From assembly GCA_947646735.1 (NCBI GenBank), contig CANTFK010000986.1, positions 1 through 64,000 of the forward strand: a stretch of 64,000 bases of DNA, written 5' to 3'. Origin of the DNA: Peronospora farinosa (lineage: Eukaryota; Oomycota; Peronosporomycetes; Peronosporales; Peronosporaceae). The position numbers were made by a program, and so were the translations under genes. Shown in pieces: positions 36,550 to 46,868 of the stretch (its first letter is position 1; each line of letters begins with the position of its first letter). Under the pieces are notes generated by a model. That model was not told the origin of the DNA. It was given only the letters and a program-made list of their open reading frames with translations, and did not search any database.

Positions 36550-37461
36550 ATCGTACGTTGCTTTCGGCTCACTTAAAAAGCCGATCGTGGCAGAAATTGC
36601 GTGGACACTTAAGACGACGTCGCTTGTCGACTGGGGGGCGTGGCCTGGGTTTGTCTACCTGGCTTTGTACTCGTTTTTGCCTCGCAAGGCGCTCTGCTTT
36701 ATCTTTAACGCGATCCCAATATTGAATATGGTGTCGGCTGTGGTACGTCATTTCAAGATGAGATCTTACCTTATCATCATCATAATCTGCTTTACATGTG
36801 AAAATTATAATTATGTCTCCTATACGTAGGGATTTGCAAAGCTGTATCACAATAAAAGCAAGTAACCTGATTTTTTTGCGTGTAGACACGTTTACCATTT
36901 GTTGGAGCCATTGGCCTATCTCTTGATAACAATTCTACATGTAGGGACATTGTTCATGCTCACACCTATTCGATCCTACTACCCTGGTAAGTTTTTTCTG
37001 CCTTTTTTCTAGTGCGTTTGCTCTTACTGATATATATTAAAGGTGGTGAGGCATTCGTGCGCTTGCACCAAGTCGCTGTAAATGAGCGAGGATTACATCG
37101 TAGCATGCATATTGATGTCCCAGCCGCTATGACAGGTGTCTCGTGGTTTGGATAAGATGTTCCCGCGTGAAGATTTGTAACTTATACCGCATTCGTAGTC
37201 ATTAAAAAAACAGTGGCAGCTGACCTGCGGTGCGTTTGTAGGTAGTCTATGGACGAATCGTTGACTACGGTGGAGAAGGTAATAAAGTTGAACTATTTGC
37301 TCACAGCCAAGGACTCAGCACTACTGGAAAAGGAGTTTCAGCACATTGCCGATTTTTATTCCTTTGCTGGTGTGGAAATTGTTGACTACCGCATTTCTTG
37401 TAAGACAAAGAAGGTGGTTTTCCTCATGCGGAATGGCAACAGTACTCCCGGCGAAATTTAG
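36550..37461 (+). pseudogene. ALG12: ALG12-like mannosyltransferase, C-terminal half, degenerate
   Basis: Pieces in order resemble the end of ALG12, the ER alpha-1,6-mannosyltransferase of N-glycan precursor assembly. A first piece contains LALYSFLPRKALCFIFNAIP and ends at 36742 before a GT-AG intron (36743-36829). Next comes GFAKLYHNKSK, then a frame break near 36863. Then YYPG is joined across a second GT-AG intron (36987-37042) to GEAFVRLHQ, followed by MHIDVPAAMTGVSWFG, which matches the family signature HIDVAAAxTGVSRF. A stop follows at 37153-37155, and a last piece (37246-37461) reads DESLTTVEKVIKLNYLLTAK. The N-terminal catalytic half is absent, and at least one frameshift and one stop are present, so this is a relic. 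ALG9 or PIGB are less likely because of the HID...TGVS motif. Confidence 0.62.
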
Positions 37462-38213
37462 AGCTACCCTCGCTTTCGTGTATACGAACGAACTCGCCAC
37501 GCGGAGGACAAAATAATTCAGCATGCGTTGACGCATTATCAAATTACTGGCTAACGGCCTCACTGCATCACACATTCAATGTCAAATGCATACAATGTAC
37601 TGCTGAGGCAGTGACTTACTCCACCGCTTCCTGCATCAGCTTTTACTATGGCGCTTTCAAACGAGTAAGAGTAACGTATTCTGCAAAAAGCATAGAAATC
37701 GCAACAAATATTTGGCCTTTTCCTTATCTCGGGCTAGGCTTGTGCCATAGCGGAATGTCGAGTCACAACTACAGCATTCCTCCACATCAAAAGGCTCGGA
37801 ACGGAGCCACAGCTAAAACCGAAAAATTAGTGCAGTTTTAGCAAATGTAGATCGTTTAGCTGTCAGTGCTTCGGTCCCTATAAGATATAAAAACGATAAA
37901 ACGAAGCCTTGTTGACCAGACTCATCTTTGAATTCAACCCACTGTGGTGTTGCCAGATGATGGTACTAAGCCTTGTCTTCGTCATCTTCTACTTCGCTCA
38001 ATTGCTATTTACCTCGCCCTAAGACTTGAAAGTCCTTCTACTTTTTTGAGCAGGTCTTTTCAAAGATACGTAAATACCCCTCATCTGTCGTATCCTCAAC
38101 GTTCGCACTTATACATTCTGATAGGAATGAGTGAGTGAGAAGGTAAGGTGTATTTGAGTACGCGTACGACCCTTTACATCCTGTCGACAGGTAACAGAGT
38201 TACCGACTTAAAG
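37462..38213. other. Intergenic stretch without recognised features
   Basis: About 750 bp after the ALG12-like relic. A 76-codon open frame (37611-37841, plus) has no recognisable similarity or signal; nothing else supportable. Confidence 0.45.
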
Positions 38214-38893
38214 TTAAGTACTAGGTACAACTAGTCCGCGGACAGCCGAGCGCCGTCGCGCAAAGTCTTGTCCCAAGATGATTAGGTTCCGTGGCGTCAT
38301 CGCGGGTCCCTCGGGTCCGTGGTGTTCGGCTTGAGAGACCTCCAGCCAGTGGTTGACATCATGGTCAAGGAATGCCGAAGCCTCCGTGACAACACCTTCC
38401 TTCGCAGAAGCGTGCACTTGGATAGACGCTCCAGTGTCCATGGCGATATTCGCCATTCAATCCGCCATTTTGTTTTATGAGAGATAGTGATGGCCCCAGC
38501 TGGAGACACCGATATTGTCAGGAATTGATCTTGCCTCTCGGAATAGCAGCGCCAGGTGTGGCTTGCGTGGAGGATGGTGCGTCCGAATTTGGGAAAGCAC
38601 GAGAGCACTGTCCCCCACGATATGCAGAGGGGAGTAGCCGCTAACCTTCGCTTGTCGAAGCCCGTGACGAGCCCCCACTATTCAGCGACATTGTTAGGGG
38701 TATTTGCAGAACCGTAGGCCATGATCGATACCCACATGACGCATGCTGCGTGCGTCTGAATGTGAAGTTGGAAATGATGGATCCTGCTCCGGCCGGTCCA
38801 GAATTTTCTCTCGACCCCCGTCGAAGAAAAGCAGGTACAAAACCCCAGATAGATTGTCACGCTGTAGCGGTCGCAAGGGAGGTAGATTGTCAA
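38214..38893 (-). pseudogene. RNase H domain fragment of a retroelement
   Basis: The minus strand, switching frames, gives a type-I RNase H-like sequence: a FFDGG-like start with PTNVAE-type residues near 38690, LRQAKVSGYSPLHIVGDSAL (38590-38660; HIVGDS corresponds to the catalytic-Asp motif), then ANIAMDTGASIQVHASA at 38400-38456. At least two frameshifts separate the pieces. The pattern resembles RNase H domains common in oomycete retroelements and is distinct from the copia fragment beside it. Confidence 0.6.
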
Positions 38894-39203
38894 AGCCGAG
38901 AGGGTATCAGCAAGTGCCGACCGTACTCGTGCAAATAGGTGTCAGTCTACCCCCGTGTCTTGAAAAACACACAGTTGAGTTACACGATGCAATTTCGAAA
39001 CTGGCGTTCATTTTTACTATACAATACAAGCCTACTGTCCAAACATACATCTCTTCGTGGCCTATGCCAGTTGGCAAGTACAACCTGGGACTATGCGTCA
39101 GCACGACTCCCCTCTCATACCTTCAACCATGAAGCAAACCAACTGCCATTCATATGCCCTGCCATCCACTGCCAACTGCCAGCGACTTCCGCTGTTCTTC
39201 AAC
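38894..39203. other. Probable 3' untranslated end of the copia fragment
   Basis: About 310 bp between the RNase H fragment and the copia coding remnant. It should contain the 3' end or LTR of the copia element, but I could not place an LTR edge. Confidence 0.35.
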
Positions 39204-39711
39204 TTATTCCAACACGCCTCTCTCGAGATATCCATCTCGCACATCTTCCTTCTGAACGCCCATTAACTTGGACAATCGTGCAACACGCTTCTTATCGAGT
39301 GCTTTCGAAAATAAATCGGCAGGATTGTCGACTCCAGCAACTTTGTCCAGAGTCACTTTCTTTAATTGTACCGGTTCACGAACAAAGTGCCAGCGTAACT
39401 CGATATGTCTCGTACGACGGGAAAAAGTTGGATTTGTCGCCATCACGTATGCACTCTAACTGTAAATTCCAATGTGCACCTCAACAGAAACAGTTGGTGA
39501 TGATTCACTTACAATGTTTCGCTCTCCAATCGCTTCCATTGTAGCTTCGCATGCTGTCACATACTCAGCCTCGGCCGTTGACAAGGCTATGATCGGCTGT
39601 CGCTTTGACGACCATGAAATTGCACCACCTGCAAGCAAGAAAACGAAACCTCCAGTGCTCTTCCGGTCTGCAGCATCTGAAGCCCAGTCACTATCACAGT
39701 AACCTTGGATT
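39204..39711 (-). mobile_element. Ty1/copia fragment (end of RNase H domain), cut by element C
   Basis: On the minus strand from 39711: GYCDSDWASDAADRKSTGGF, then SWSSKRQPIIALSTAEAEY, hallmarks of copia RNase H, and after a frameshift near 39450 NPTFSRRTRHIELRWHF and VDNPADLFSKAL, the usual copia pol end. The coding remnant stops exactly where the LTR of element C begins (39712), so C interrupted it. The remaining upstream part of pol is not seen on the far side within the window. Confidence 0.88.
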
Positions 39712-40221
39712 TGTAACGGGCTCAACATTACACGTACCCGTTAAGTATGCGATACTTAACGGGCAGGTCTTTAAAGGTACGTAAGTACTTAAGACCTGTC
39801 GCTCGGGTGAGACACACCATGTGTTACACCCTTGCGTATGTGATATACACTAGGTGTATTCACATTGATGGGGATGACGCCCAGCTGGGACTAGGCGTCA
39901 TCAAATGACGTCAGTCAGTTACGTCATTGAGCGAGCTTAAATATATTTAAGCTCGCACGTTGGGATGCGCATCTATAGAGATGGCACCCATCATTACATA
40001 TTAACCAATCAGTAATTAGATTTATATTTAGTTAAAATCTATTAAATATAAATCAGTCTTGAATTTCCTTAAACAAACACACCACGCACGAGAGGTTGAA
40101 AGACTTCTGCGTGACGTCGGTGTTCTAAGTGCTAAGAAGTTCGTTGCACACTCGTTCAAGCGAGAGCCAACTGGTGGTACGACTGCTTAAGCAGTCGACC
40201 AACCTCCCAACTACCCTCGCA
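39712..40221 (+). repeat. 5' LTR of element C, first part
   Basis: Begins tgtaacggg, like remnant D's tgtaacaggg. It contains strong consecutive hairpins, for example 39736-39762 (12-bp stem, 3-nt loop) and 39930-39957 (long AT-rich palindrome). It ends in tcgca, which is repeated at 56509-56513 after element B. Confidence 0.85.
40217..40221. repeat. Target-site duplication of element B, left copy (tcgca)
   Basis: tcgca directly before B's LTR end (tgtagcgg at 40222). The second copy is 56509-56513, directly after B's other LTR end. Confidence 0.88.
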
Positions 40222-40272
40222 TGTAGCGGAGCTGCACAGCTCTTTAGCCAGAGGAAGACTTTCGGCTGGAAG
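40222..40272 (-). repeat. Outer end of B's 3' LTR, separated by element A
   Basis: 51 bp, the reverse complement of the LTR terminus (tgtagcgg... to ...ctggaag). Its last five bases, ggaag (40268-40272), are repeated at 48444-48448 immediately after element A, from where the LTR continues without a gap. Confidence 0.92.
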
Positions 40273-40911
40273 TGTAACGGGGTTACACGACGGTTGTAGC
40301 GTCTTTCCGGGAGTTTACGGTTAAACTCCCCTTGTATTGCATGTAATGCATTATGATACTTCTCTTTAGAGAGGTATTAAGTATAAGCGTTAAAGATACG
40401 GTATTCGGTAATACCGTATCTTATCGATTAGGATTCGATAATCGATAACGCTGTACTAAGTACATCATACACAGATGTTTAGACGATACGTCGTCCAATA
40501 GCAAAGTCTGCATATAATAATTACTATTATAGTAATTAATCTAGTGTAGTGTACTTAGAGTAGGACTATTCATAAAATCTTAAAGCATAAATAAAATCAG
40601 TTCTCCTTTTGAGTTTAAGATCACAAGTCGTTCTGACTTGTTCTCTTGTGCACTTCGTGCGTTGGTTCTCTGAACCTCTAAGCTTCTAGCTTGTTCTTGC
40701 ACCTTGTGCGTTGGTTCTCTGAACCTTAAGCTTATTGCTTGACTGACGAAAGTCTCCCTCCTAGTTCCTTAGAACAGGGTTACTTTCAGTCGTTTAATTA
40801 GTTCCTTAGAACTAAGTGGCTTTTAGCCTTAACTCTATTTAGTTCTCCCGAACTAAGAGGCTTCCAGCCGAAAGTCTTCCTCTGGCTAAAGAGCTGTGCA
40901 GCTCCGCTACA
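40273..40911 (+). repeat. 5' LTR of element A (639 bp)
   Basis: tgtaacgg...ccgctaca. It is made up of successive short inverted repeats, including 40273-40287, 40309-40330, 40338-40350, 40356-40377, 40394-40421, 40421-40448, 40482-40495, 40518-40538, 40623-40641, 40664-40676, 40798-40815, 40839-40856 and 40891-40904. Promoter and polyadenylation signals are not identified with confidence. Confidence 0.95.
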
Positions 40912-40913
40912 CT

Positions 40914-40928
40914 TGGTAGCACTTGTAG
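40914..40928 (+). promoter_or_regulatory. Candidate primer-binding site of element A
   Basis: tggtagcacttgtag begins two bases after the LTR. TGG pairs with a tRNA CCA end; the first eight bases (tggtagca) would suit an initiator-Met tRNA ending ...TGCTACCA, an inference not tested against a real tRNA. E, B and C have ttggtagc in the same place. Confidence 0.5.
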
Positions 40929-40971
40929 TCAATCCTACACCTGAGTCTTTAAAGACTGACCCTCTGTGAGA

Positions 40972-41973
40972 ATGGAGAATCAAAATCACCTCTCTGAGGC
41001 ACAACGACTCGCCTTAGATAAATTATCTGCGTTCGTCGGGCCTGATCAAATCGAGGCCCTTTTGGCCCAAGGCCCCGAGGTTCTAAATGCTCGTCTTGAG
41101 GCCTTTATGCGTTATGAAGCAACGCTCCTCGGGCAGGTCCATGACCAGGCAGCGTCAGCAGCGCCTACACAGTACATCCCGGTAACTGTGCCCGATGCAG
41201 AGCCAAAGGCTCGTCCACTTGTTTTAAGTGTCAAGACCTTCGAGGGGAAGGAGGGAGAGAACCTTCTCCTCTGGATCCGAGAAGTTGAAATGGCAATGGA
41301 TGCCGCCATGCTTGCATCCGATAAGCAACGAGTTGGCTTGGCCATTTCTAAGCTCGGTGGAAGAGCTAGGGAGTGGGCTCTAACGAGCGATGTCTCTGTA
41401 AATGCTGCATTTCCCACATGGGAGATGCTTAAAAAGCAATTAACTTGTGTGTTTGCACCGCCTAATCAGGCTTATCGTGTGCGCTCACGCTTCCTAGCTA
41501 CCCGACAGGGTAAGAAAGAACTGTCGGACTATGTCCAAGAGTTGAGAACTCTCATTGCTGCTATGCAGCAGGACCCACTGGCAGAGGAAGTCCGAGTAAC
41601 CATTTTTATGGAGGGACTTCGCACTGGGGTCGCCAGGACGGAAGTTTTCCGTGTCCAGCCTTCAACTTTTGAGGAGGCAGTAAGCGTAGCATTTAACGCT
41701 GAATTCAATTTTAAATCTGCTCGATATGGTCTGCCCTGGTATCAATCAAATACCTCTAACAGGGCGGAACCCATGGACCTCAGCCATGCTGAAGAAGCTG
41801 AGCTTCAAGCTGCTGAGCAGCAAGGTAGCATCCGTAGATGTTACATGTGCGGAAGCACTAGGCATCTCCGCCCTAGCTGTCCGTTGCGAAAGCAACGTTC
41901 AAATCGGCAAAGCCGAAGCCCTGCTCCTAGCCAAAAGGCGAGCACCGCAGGGGAAAATGTCAACTCCCAGTAG
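40972..41973 (+). CDS. gag: Gag polyprotein of element A
   Basis: 333 residues from the first ATG ([17 protein letters not shown]), 60 bp after the LTR. The middle resembles Ty3/gypsy Gag capsid (retrotrans_gag type): [20 protein letters not shown] around residues 87-106, the RAREWALTS stretch, then a predicted helical domain with the [14 protein letters not shown] motif. A single zinc knuckle, C-x2-C-x4-H-x4-C ([14 protein letters not shown]), lies near residues 292-305, followed by a short basic tail. It makes the virus-like particle shell and binds RNA. It overlaps the pol frame by 43 nt (41931-41973). Same length in element B with few changes. Confidence 0.95.
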   Translation: MENQNHLSEAQRLALDKLSAFVGPDQIEALLAQGPEVLNARLEAFMRYEATLLGQVHDQAASAAPTQYIPVTVPDAEPKARPLVLSVKTFEGKEGENLLLWIREVEMAMDAAMLASDKQRVGLAISKLGGRAREWALTSDVSVNAAFPTWEMLKKQLTCVFAPPNQAYRVRSRFLATRQGKKELSDYVQELRTLIAAMQQDPLAEEVRVTIFMEGLRTGVARTEVFRVQPSTFEEAVSVAFNAEFNFKSARYGLPWYQSNTSNRAEPMDLSHAEEAELQAAEQQGSIRRCYMCGSTRHLRPSCPLRKQRSNRQSRSPAPSQKASTAGENVNSQ

Positions 41974-44900
41974 GCGCGGGGCGCCCTACTGGGAAAGAAC
42001 TAAGTTCTGTTGAATCTTTAGGAGGTAAAGGTAAACAGGGCTTAGCCCCAGGTGGTTCTGTGGATGCTCCCATAGAACAAAATTACAAGCCAGGCTTGTT
42101 GGTTGTGTCGGCAACCGTTAAGGGTTTTGAGAAACCCTGGTCAATTTTAATTGACTCAGGGGCGTCAGGGAACTATGTCCGACGTCGCTCCCTTGAGGGG
42201 AGTCAGCTGTATGCTGAGGCGCTGGAAGCGCAAGAGGGTGACAGTATAACCGTACGTCTCGCGACTGGTGTACGTGTCACCGTTCCTAAAGTTCCGTTGA
42301 ACTTAGGTGTGAAATTTTTAGATTTCAATAGCGTTGAACGCTGTCTTGTCCTAGATTTGGACTCGAGATATGATCTCATTCTCGGTATGGCCTGGCTGGA
42401 ACGCCATGAGCCGTGGATCGATTGGAGATCCAAAACTTTAGGCGCAACGCGCAATGTTCCTAGCGAGGCTTTGGAGAGTCATGAACCCACCTTCGCTAGA
42501 AAACAAAAGTGCTATTGGCGCGAGCCATTAACTGATTCAGTTAATGTGCTGGACATTGGAGTGTCTGAGTTGATAAACTCCGATGTCAACAATAATAGTG
42601 TCGAGCAGAGCTCAATGACACTTAGTGGAACGGCACGTACTCCGTTAAGTGATACTGTTAGTGATATTGGCTGTAAATGCGATTCACTGGATGTCGGTAA
42701 TGACATCGGCTCTCGTATAGAGCAAGTTAAGGTCGATGACCTTGTTAGTGATATTGGCTGTAAATGCGATTCACTGGATGTCGATAATGACATCGGCTCT
42801 CGTATAGAGCAAGTTAAGGTCGATGACCTTGTTAGTGATATTGGCTGGAAATGCGATTCACTGGATGTCGGTAATGACATCGGCTCTCGTATAGAGCGAG
42901 TGAAGGTCAATGACCTTGTTAGTGAAGTCACTGGTACTAGTGATTCACTGGATGTCGGTAATGACATCGGCTCTCGTATAGAGCAAGTTAAGGTCGATGA
43001 CCTTGTTAGTGATATTGGCTGTAAATGCGATTCACTGGATGTCGGTAATGACATCGGCTCTCGTATAGAGCAAGTTAAGGTCAATGACCTTGTTAGTGAA
43101 GTCACTGGTACTAGTGATTCACTGGGTGTCGGTAATGACATCGGCTCTCGTATAGAGCGAGTGAAGGTCAATGACCTTGTTAGTGAAGTCACTGGTACTA
43201 GTGACCCATTGGGTGTCGGTAATGACATCGGCCTTTACATAGGGCAGGTAAACGACAAGGGGTCTGTTGGCCCTGGGGAAGATAACATCCCAAGTACTGT
43301 AAAGAGTACGGTCTCGTCAATGAGACGGCAGCGTCGCCAGATGGCGGCTGCGAGGCGCAAAGCGTCTGTTTTATCGCATAGTAATGTCAGTGACCAGTTG
43401 TACACCCTGGTCAACGGAGTGACAGGTGATGTAGATGGTGAGGTTGACCTTGAGGCCCTCCCATCATTAAATGCTCTTTTAGAGCTAGACGAAATGTCTG
43501 TGGATGAATTTCATCAGGCCTTGAAGGCAGGTGCTCTGTCCGATATGGTGGTCATTCGACCTAACCTCGAGCTGAACTCATCCTCGCTTGTCGATGAGAC
43601 AGTCCTTGAAGATACCAAAGCGGCACTAAGTGCACGTAGTGGGGCATCTATTTTAAAGGACCCTTCAGATCCCTACTATCCTTTGGTAAAAGAATTCCAG
43701 GACGTGGTGTGTCACGACCCACCGTCGGTTCTACCACCTGATAGGGGCGTACGTCATGAAATTGACTTGGTTCCCGGAACCAAATACTGTGTAACACGGC
43801 AGTGGCCTTTACCCAAAGAACAGTGTGACGTCATTGACGAGTTCTTTCGTGCAAAGCACGCGGCGGGCATGGTGCGTGAAAGTAAATCTCCGCACTCGAC
43901 ACCCACTTTCTGTGTCAAGAAACCAAATGGTAAATGGCGTATTGTTCATGCTTATAATAAGCTCAATGCGGCCACCATACCTGCTCAGACACCGATACCC
44001 AGAAAGGATGTTCTTCAGAACAATATGGTCGGTTGTACCATGTACAGTGCGCTCGACTTAGTCGATGGTTATTACCAATTGCTCATGCGAGCTAGCGATA
44101 TTCCGCTTACTGCTGTTAGTACTCCGAGCGGTATGCTCTGGGAGTGGTTAGTGATGCCCCAAGGGCTATCTAATGCTCCGGCTACGTTTAACCGTTTGGT
44201 GACGCAATTGTTTCGACCCCATCGAAGTTATGCACAGACGTATTTTGATGACATTTTTGTCCATAGCCGAGCTGAACATGGTCGGTCAGATATTGAGAAC
44301 CATATTGTTCATTTACGAGCAGTGCTCGAGTGCATGCGCACTAATAAATTATATGCTAATGCATCTAAGTGCATCTTCGGGGCCGAAGAAATTCCCTTTC
44401 TAGGGTGCTTCATTGGGAAGCGGGGACTACGAGCGGATCCCGCCAAAGTCAAAGCCATAGTCGATTGGCCTGTTCCACAGTCTCAGAAGGACTTGCGTAA
44501 ATGGCTTGGCCTTGCCAATTACTTACACAAGTATAGCGAAAATTACGCTGATATGGCTCGGCCGTTATCCAATCTCCTTAAAAAGGATGTGGAATGGTGT
44601 TGGCATGCCGAACACGAAAATGCTTTTCAAGCAGTGAAGGCAAGCCTTCTACATGCTCCTATTTTGGCTTTGCCAGACCCTGACCGACCGTTTAGCGTCG
44701 TCTGTGACGCATCGGATTTTGCCATTGGCAGTGCTCTGTTACAATCAGATGATGAAGGCCGTGAGCGTGTAATCGCTTTTGAATCCCGCCAGCTGAAAGC
44801 TGCAGAAAAGAACTATCCAGTTCACGACAAAGAGCTACTTGCGATGAAGTATGCCCTGGTCAAATTCAGAGTTCATCTGCTGGGCTCAAAGCCTTTTGTG

Positions 44901-46868
44901 ATCTATACCGATCATGCGTCGTTACGCACTGCGACTCAGTCGCCGCATCTCTCGCAGAGAATGGCCAGATGGCTGTCATTCTTTGCCGAATATAATTTCG
45001 AGGTGAAATATAAGCCGGGCAAGCAAAATGCTTTGGCTGATGCGTTGTCACGCAGACCTGATTATGAGCTTGCTCATGTGACGATGTTGTCGTCTTCTAT
45101 CACCGATCTCATTCGTTCGGCGTATGCTAAAGATGATCACTGTATAGCGTTGCTACATGCTCTTGGCAGTGAGGAGTTTAAAGACTCGGACATTAAATTG
45201 TCGGCACGATTGCGTGCAAGCCTCCATCGATATTCTATCGATGAGGGGCTGTTGTACTATCGTACAGATGTGGCGGATCCTCCGCGTATTGTGGTTCCTC
45301 ATGACGAGGACCTGAAACATCGTATCCTCTATGAGGTACATGACACCGCCATCGGTGGTCATTTGGGTCGTGAAAAGACCTATGGGGCAGTATGCCAAAG
45401 TTATTGGTGGCCCAAACTATATAAATGGGTGAGCACATATGTGCGTACGTGTGAAATGTGTCAGCGGGTGAAACCCTCGCCCCATTCGGCAGCGCCGCTG
45501 GCTAGTTTGCCTATTCCCACTGGGTGCTGGGAGTCCATTAGTATGGACTTTGTATTTGGCCTACCGAAAGATTCGCATGGCAATACAGGTATTGTGGTCT
45601 TTGTTGACCGTTTGAGTAAGATGGCTCACTTAGCGGCTGTGCCAGATTCGATCGATGGTGTGGGTACAGCGGAGCTGTTTATCGATCGGGTGTTTCGCCA
45701 ACATGGCTTGCCAGTGGCAATTGTTTCTGATCGTGATCCTCGTTTTACGAGTAAATTTTGGAAGTCCGTCTTCCAGGTGCTGGGCACCCGTTTGGACATG
45801 TCCACGGCGGATCATCCGCAGACCGATGGTCAAACCGAACGCGTAAATCGCGTTGTTGAAGATATCCTACGCAGCGTTTGTGCTGAAACGCCTAAGCGCT
45901 GGAGCGCTATGCTCCCTGTAGTTGAGTTTGCACTCAATAATTCCGTGCACGCCTCTACCGGCTACACTCCGTTCTATGTCAATGGTCTCACACACCCACG
46001 CGTTCCGTTAACGCTACCACCGAGTGGTTCAGGGCTTGGTGGGGGAGAGGTTGCCGATCGGCTTGCTGATGTCAGCCCTAATACTGTTAAGAAACAGGTA
46101 AATGCGTTTCTCGCAACGCGACTAAATGTCTTACGACATGTGCAAGATGCAATGGCTGATAGTCAAGATAAACAAAAGGAATATGCAGATGCGAAAGGCA
46201 GAGGTTGTATTAATGATTATAAGGTCGGAGACCAAGTATTACTTAATGCTAAAAACCTACCTACCAATGTAGTATCCGCTGTCTTTAAGACGAAGTTGCG
46301 CCCACGATTTATCGGACCCTTTAAGGTCATTGCCAAGAAAGGCACAGCGTATACGCTTAACTTGCCGCGCAAATTGCGTACACATCCTGTGTTCTATGTC
46401 GCCATGTTGAAACCTTATCGGGATCCGTCCCAAGTAAACATTAAGGCGCTCGCGCCGAGCCCATTGGCATTGTCGCGGGACGAAGCATCTGCGCCAACAT
46501 GTCAAGCTGACCCTGCATTCGGGTCCGACTCTCTTCCAGGGACGCAAGCCGGGAGTTCATCGTCTGCCTCTCCTCACGAAGGGACCGTACCTCCTGAACA
46601 AGCTCGGCATGAGCTTGTGCCGATACATCGGCCTCCTCCTCCTTTGCTCGATGCTCAGGGGAACCTGCAGTTCCATGTGGAACGTCTACTGCAGAAGCGG
46701 CGCCGCCATGGTCAAAACCAGTATCTGGTAAAATGGCGGGGTTATCCCGAATCATGGAATTCATGGGAGTTTGAGACTCCCCTTCGGCAGGACTGCCCAT
46801 ACGCCGTGGACGTTTTTGAGCGTCGTGCGCAGGGTCTGCCTGTTGGCGCTGACGCTTCTCACCAGTAA
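41931..46868 (+). CDS. pol: Pol polyprotein of element A (PR-RT-RH-IN-chromodomain)
   Basis: Open from 41931 in the -1 frame relative to gag; no ATG at its start, so expression by frameshifting from gag is likely. Counting from the GTG at 42060 (1602 residues): aspartic protease with DSG at 32-34; variable 29-residue repeats about 200-395; reverse transcriptase from about 545, with YFDD at 728-731; RNase H from about 877 (VCDASDFA); integrase with an HHCC zinc finger from about 1100 and catalytic D1163, D1224, E1260 (60- and 35-residue spacing); and a C-terminal chromodomain about 1538-1585 (FHVERLL...YLVKWRGYP...SWEF). The chromodomain marks it as a chromovirus, a group that reads histone marks to choose target sites. 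The last 428 nt are overlapped by an antisense ORF. No inactivating change seen. Confidence 0.95.
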   Translation, partial: PKGEHRRGKCQLPVGAGRPTGKELSSVESLGGKGKQGLAPGGSVDAPIEQNYKPGLLVVSATVKGFEKPWSILIDSGASGNYVRRRSLEGSQLYAEALEAQEGDSITVRLATGVRVTVPKVPLNLGVKFLDFNSVERCLVLDLDSRYDLILGMAWLERHEPWIDWRSKTLGATRNVPSEALESHEPTFARKQKCYWREPLTDSVNVLDIGVSELINSDVNNNSVEQSSMTLSGTARTPLSDTVSDIGCKCDSLDVGNDIGSRIEQVKVDDLVSDIGCKCDSLDVDNDIGSRIEQVKVDDLVSDIGWKCDSLDVGNDIGSRIERVKVNDLVSEVTGTSDSLDVGNDIGSRIEQVKVDDLVSDIGCKCDSLDVGNDIGSRIEQVKVNDLVSEVTGTSDSLGVGNDIGSRIERVKVNDLVSEVTGTSDPLGVGNDIGLYIGQVNDKGSVGPGEDNIPSTVKSTVSSMRRQRRQMAAARRKASVLSHSNVSDQLYTLVNGVTGDVDGEVDLEALPSLNALLELDEMSVDEFHQALKAGALSDMVVIRPNLELNSSSLVDETVLEDTKAALSARSGASILKDPSDPYYPLVKEFQDVVCHDPPSVLPPDRGVRHEIDLVPGTKYCVTRQWPLPKEQCDVIDEFFRAKHAAGMVRESKSPHSTPTFCVKKPNGKWRIVHAYNKLNAATIPAQTPIPRKDVLQNNMVGCTMYSALDLVDGYYQLLMRASDIPLTAVSTPSGMLWEWLVMPQGLSNAPATFNRLVTQLFRPHRSYAQTYFDDIFVHSRAEHGRSDIENHIVHLRAVLECMRTNKLYANASKCIFGAEEIPFLGCFIGKRGLRADPAKVKAIVDWPVPQSQKDLRKWLGLANYLHKYSENYADMARPLSNLLKKDVEWCWHAEHENAFQAVKASLLHAPILALPDPDRPFSVVCDASDFAIGSALLQSDDEGRERVIAFESRQLKAAEKNYPVHDKELLAMKYALVKFRVHLLGSKPFVIYTDHASLRTATQSPHLSQRMARWLSFFAEYNFEVKYKPGKQNALADALSRRPDYELAHVTMLSSSITDLIRSAYAKDDHCIALLHALGSEEFKDSDIKLSARLRASLHRYSIDEGLLYYRTDVADPPRIVVPHDEDLKHRILYEVHDTAIGGHLGREKTYGAVCQSYWWPKLYKWVSTYVRTCEMCQRVKPSPHSAAPLASLPIPTGCWESISMDFVFGLPKDSHGNTGIVVFVDRLSKMAHLAAVPDSIDGVGTAELFIDRVFRQHGLPVAIVSDRDPRFTSKFWKSVFQVLGTRLDMSTADHPQTDGQTERVNRVVEDILRSVCAETPKRWSAMLPVVEFALNNSVHASTGYTPFYVNGLTHPRVPLTLPPSGSGLGGGEVADRLADVSPNTVKKQVNAFLATRLNVLRHVQDAMADSQDKQKEYADAKGRGCINDYKVGDQVLLNAKNLPTNVVSAVFKTKLRPRFIGPFKVIAKKGTAYTLNLPRKLRTHPVFYVAMLKPYRDPSQVNIKALAPSPLALSRDEASAPTCQADPAFGSDSLPGTQAGSSSSASPHEGTVPPEQARHELVPIHRPPPPLLDAQGNLQFHVERLLQKRRRHGQNQYLVKWRGYPESWNSWEFETPLRQDCPYAVDVFERRAQGLPVGADASHQ
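42652..43240 (+). repeat. 87-bp minisatellite in pol of element A
   Basis: Six full 29-codon units plus partial ends, lying between protease and RT. Unit form: (S/P)L(D/G)[10 protein letters not shown](Q/R)VKV(D/N)DLV followed by SDIG(C/W)KCD or SEVTGTSD. All units are in frame, so copy-number change does not break pol. Confidence 0.93.

Noticed and set aside
35456..36829. Several 60-109 codon open frames around the NLP and ALG12-like loci
   Set aside because: No similarity, no signal or coding bias visible, and mutually overlapping; only the segments matching ALG12 were kept.
38939..39544. 201-residue plus-strand ORF
   Set aside because: Opposite strand of the copia RNase H fragment, which has clear protein similarity on the minus strand.
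41931..41973. Programmed slippery site ggggaaaa in the gag/pol overlap
   Set aside because: The phase relative to the gag codons (ggg gaa aat) does not fit an X-XXY-YYZ -1 heptamer.
41726..42013. 95-residue ORF in the third frame over the end of gag
   Set aside because: Entirely inside gag and its leader to pol; present in B only because the sequence is near-identical.
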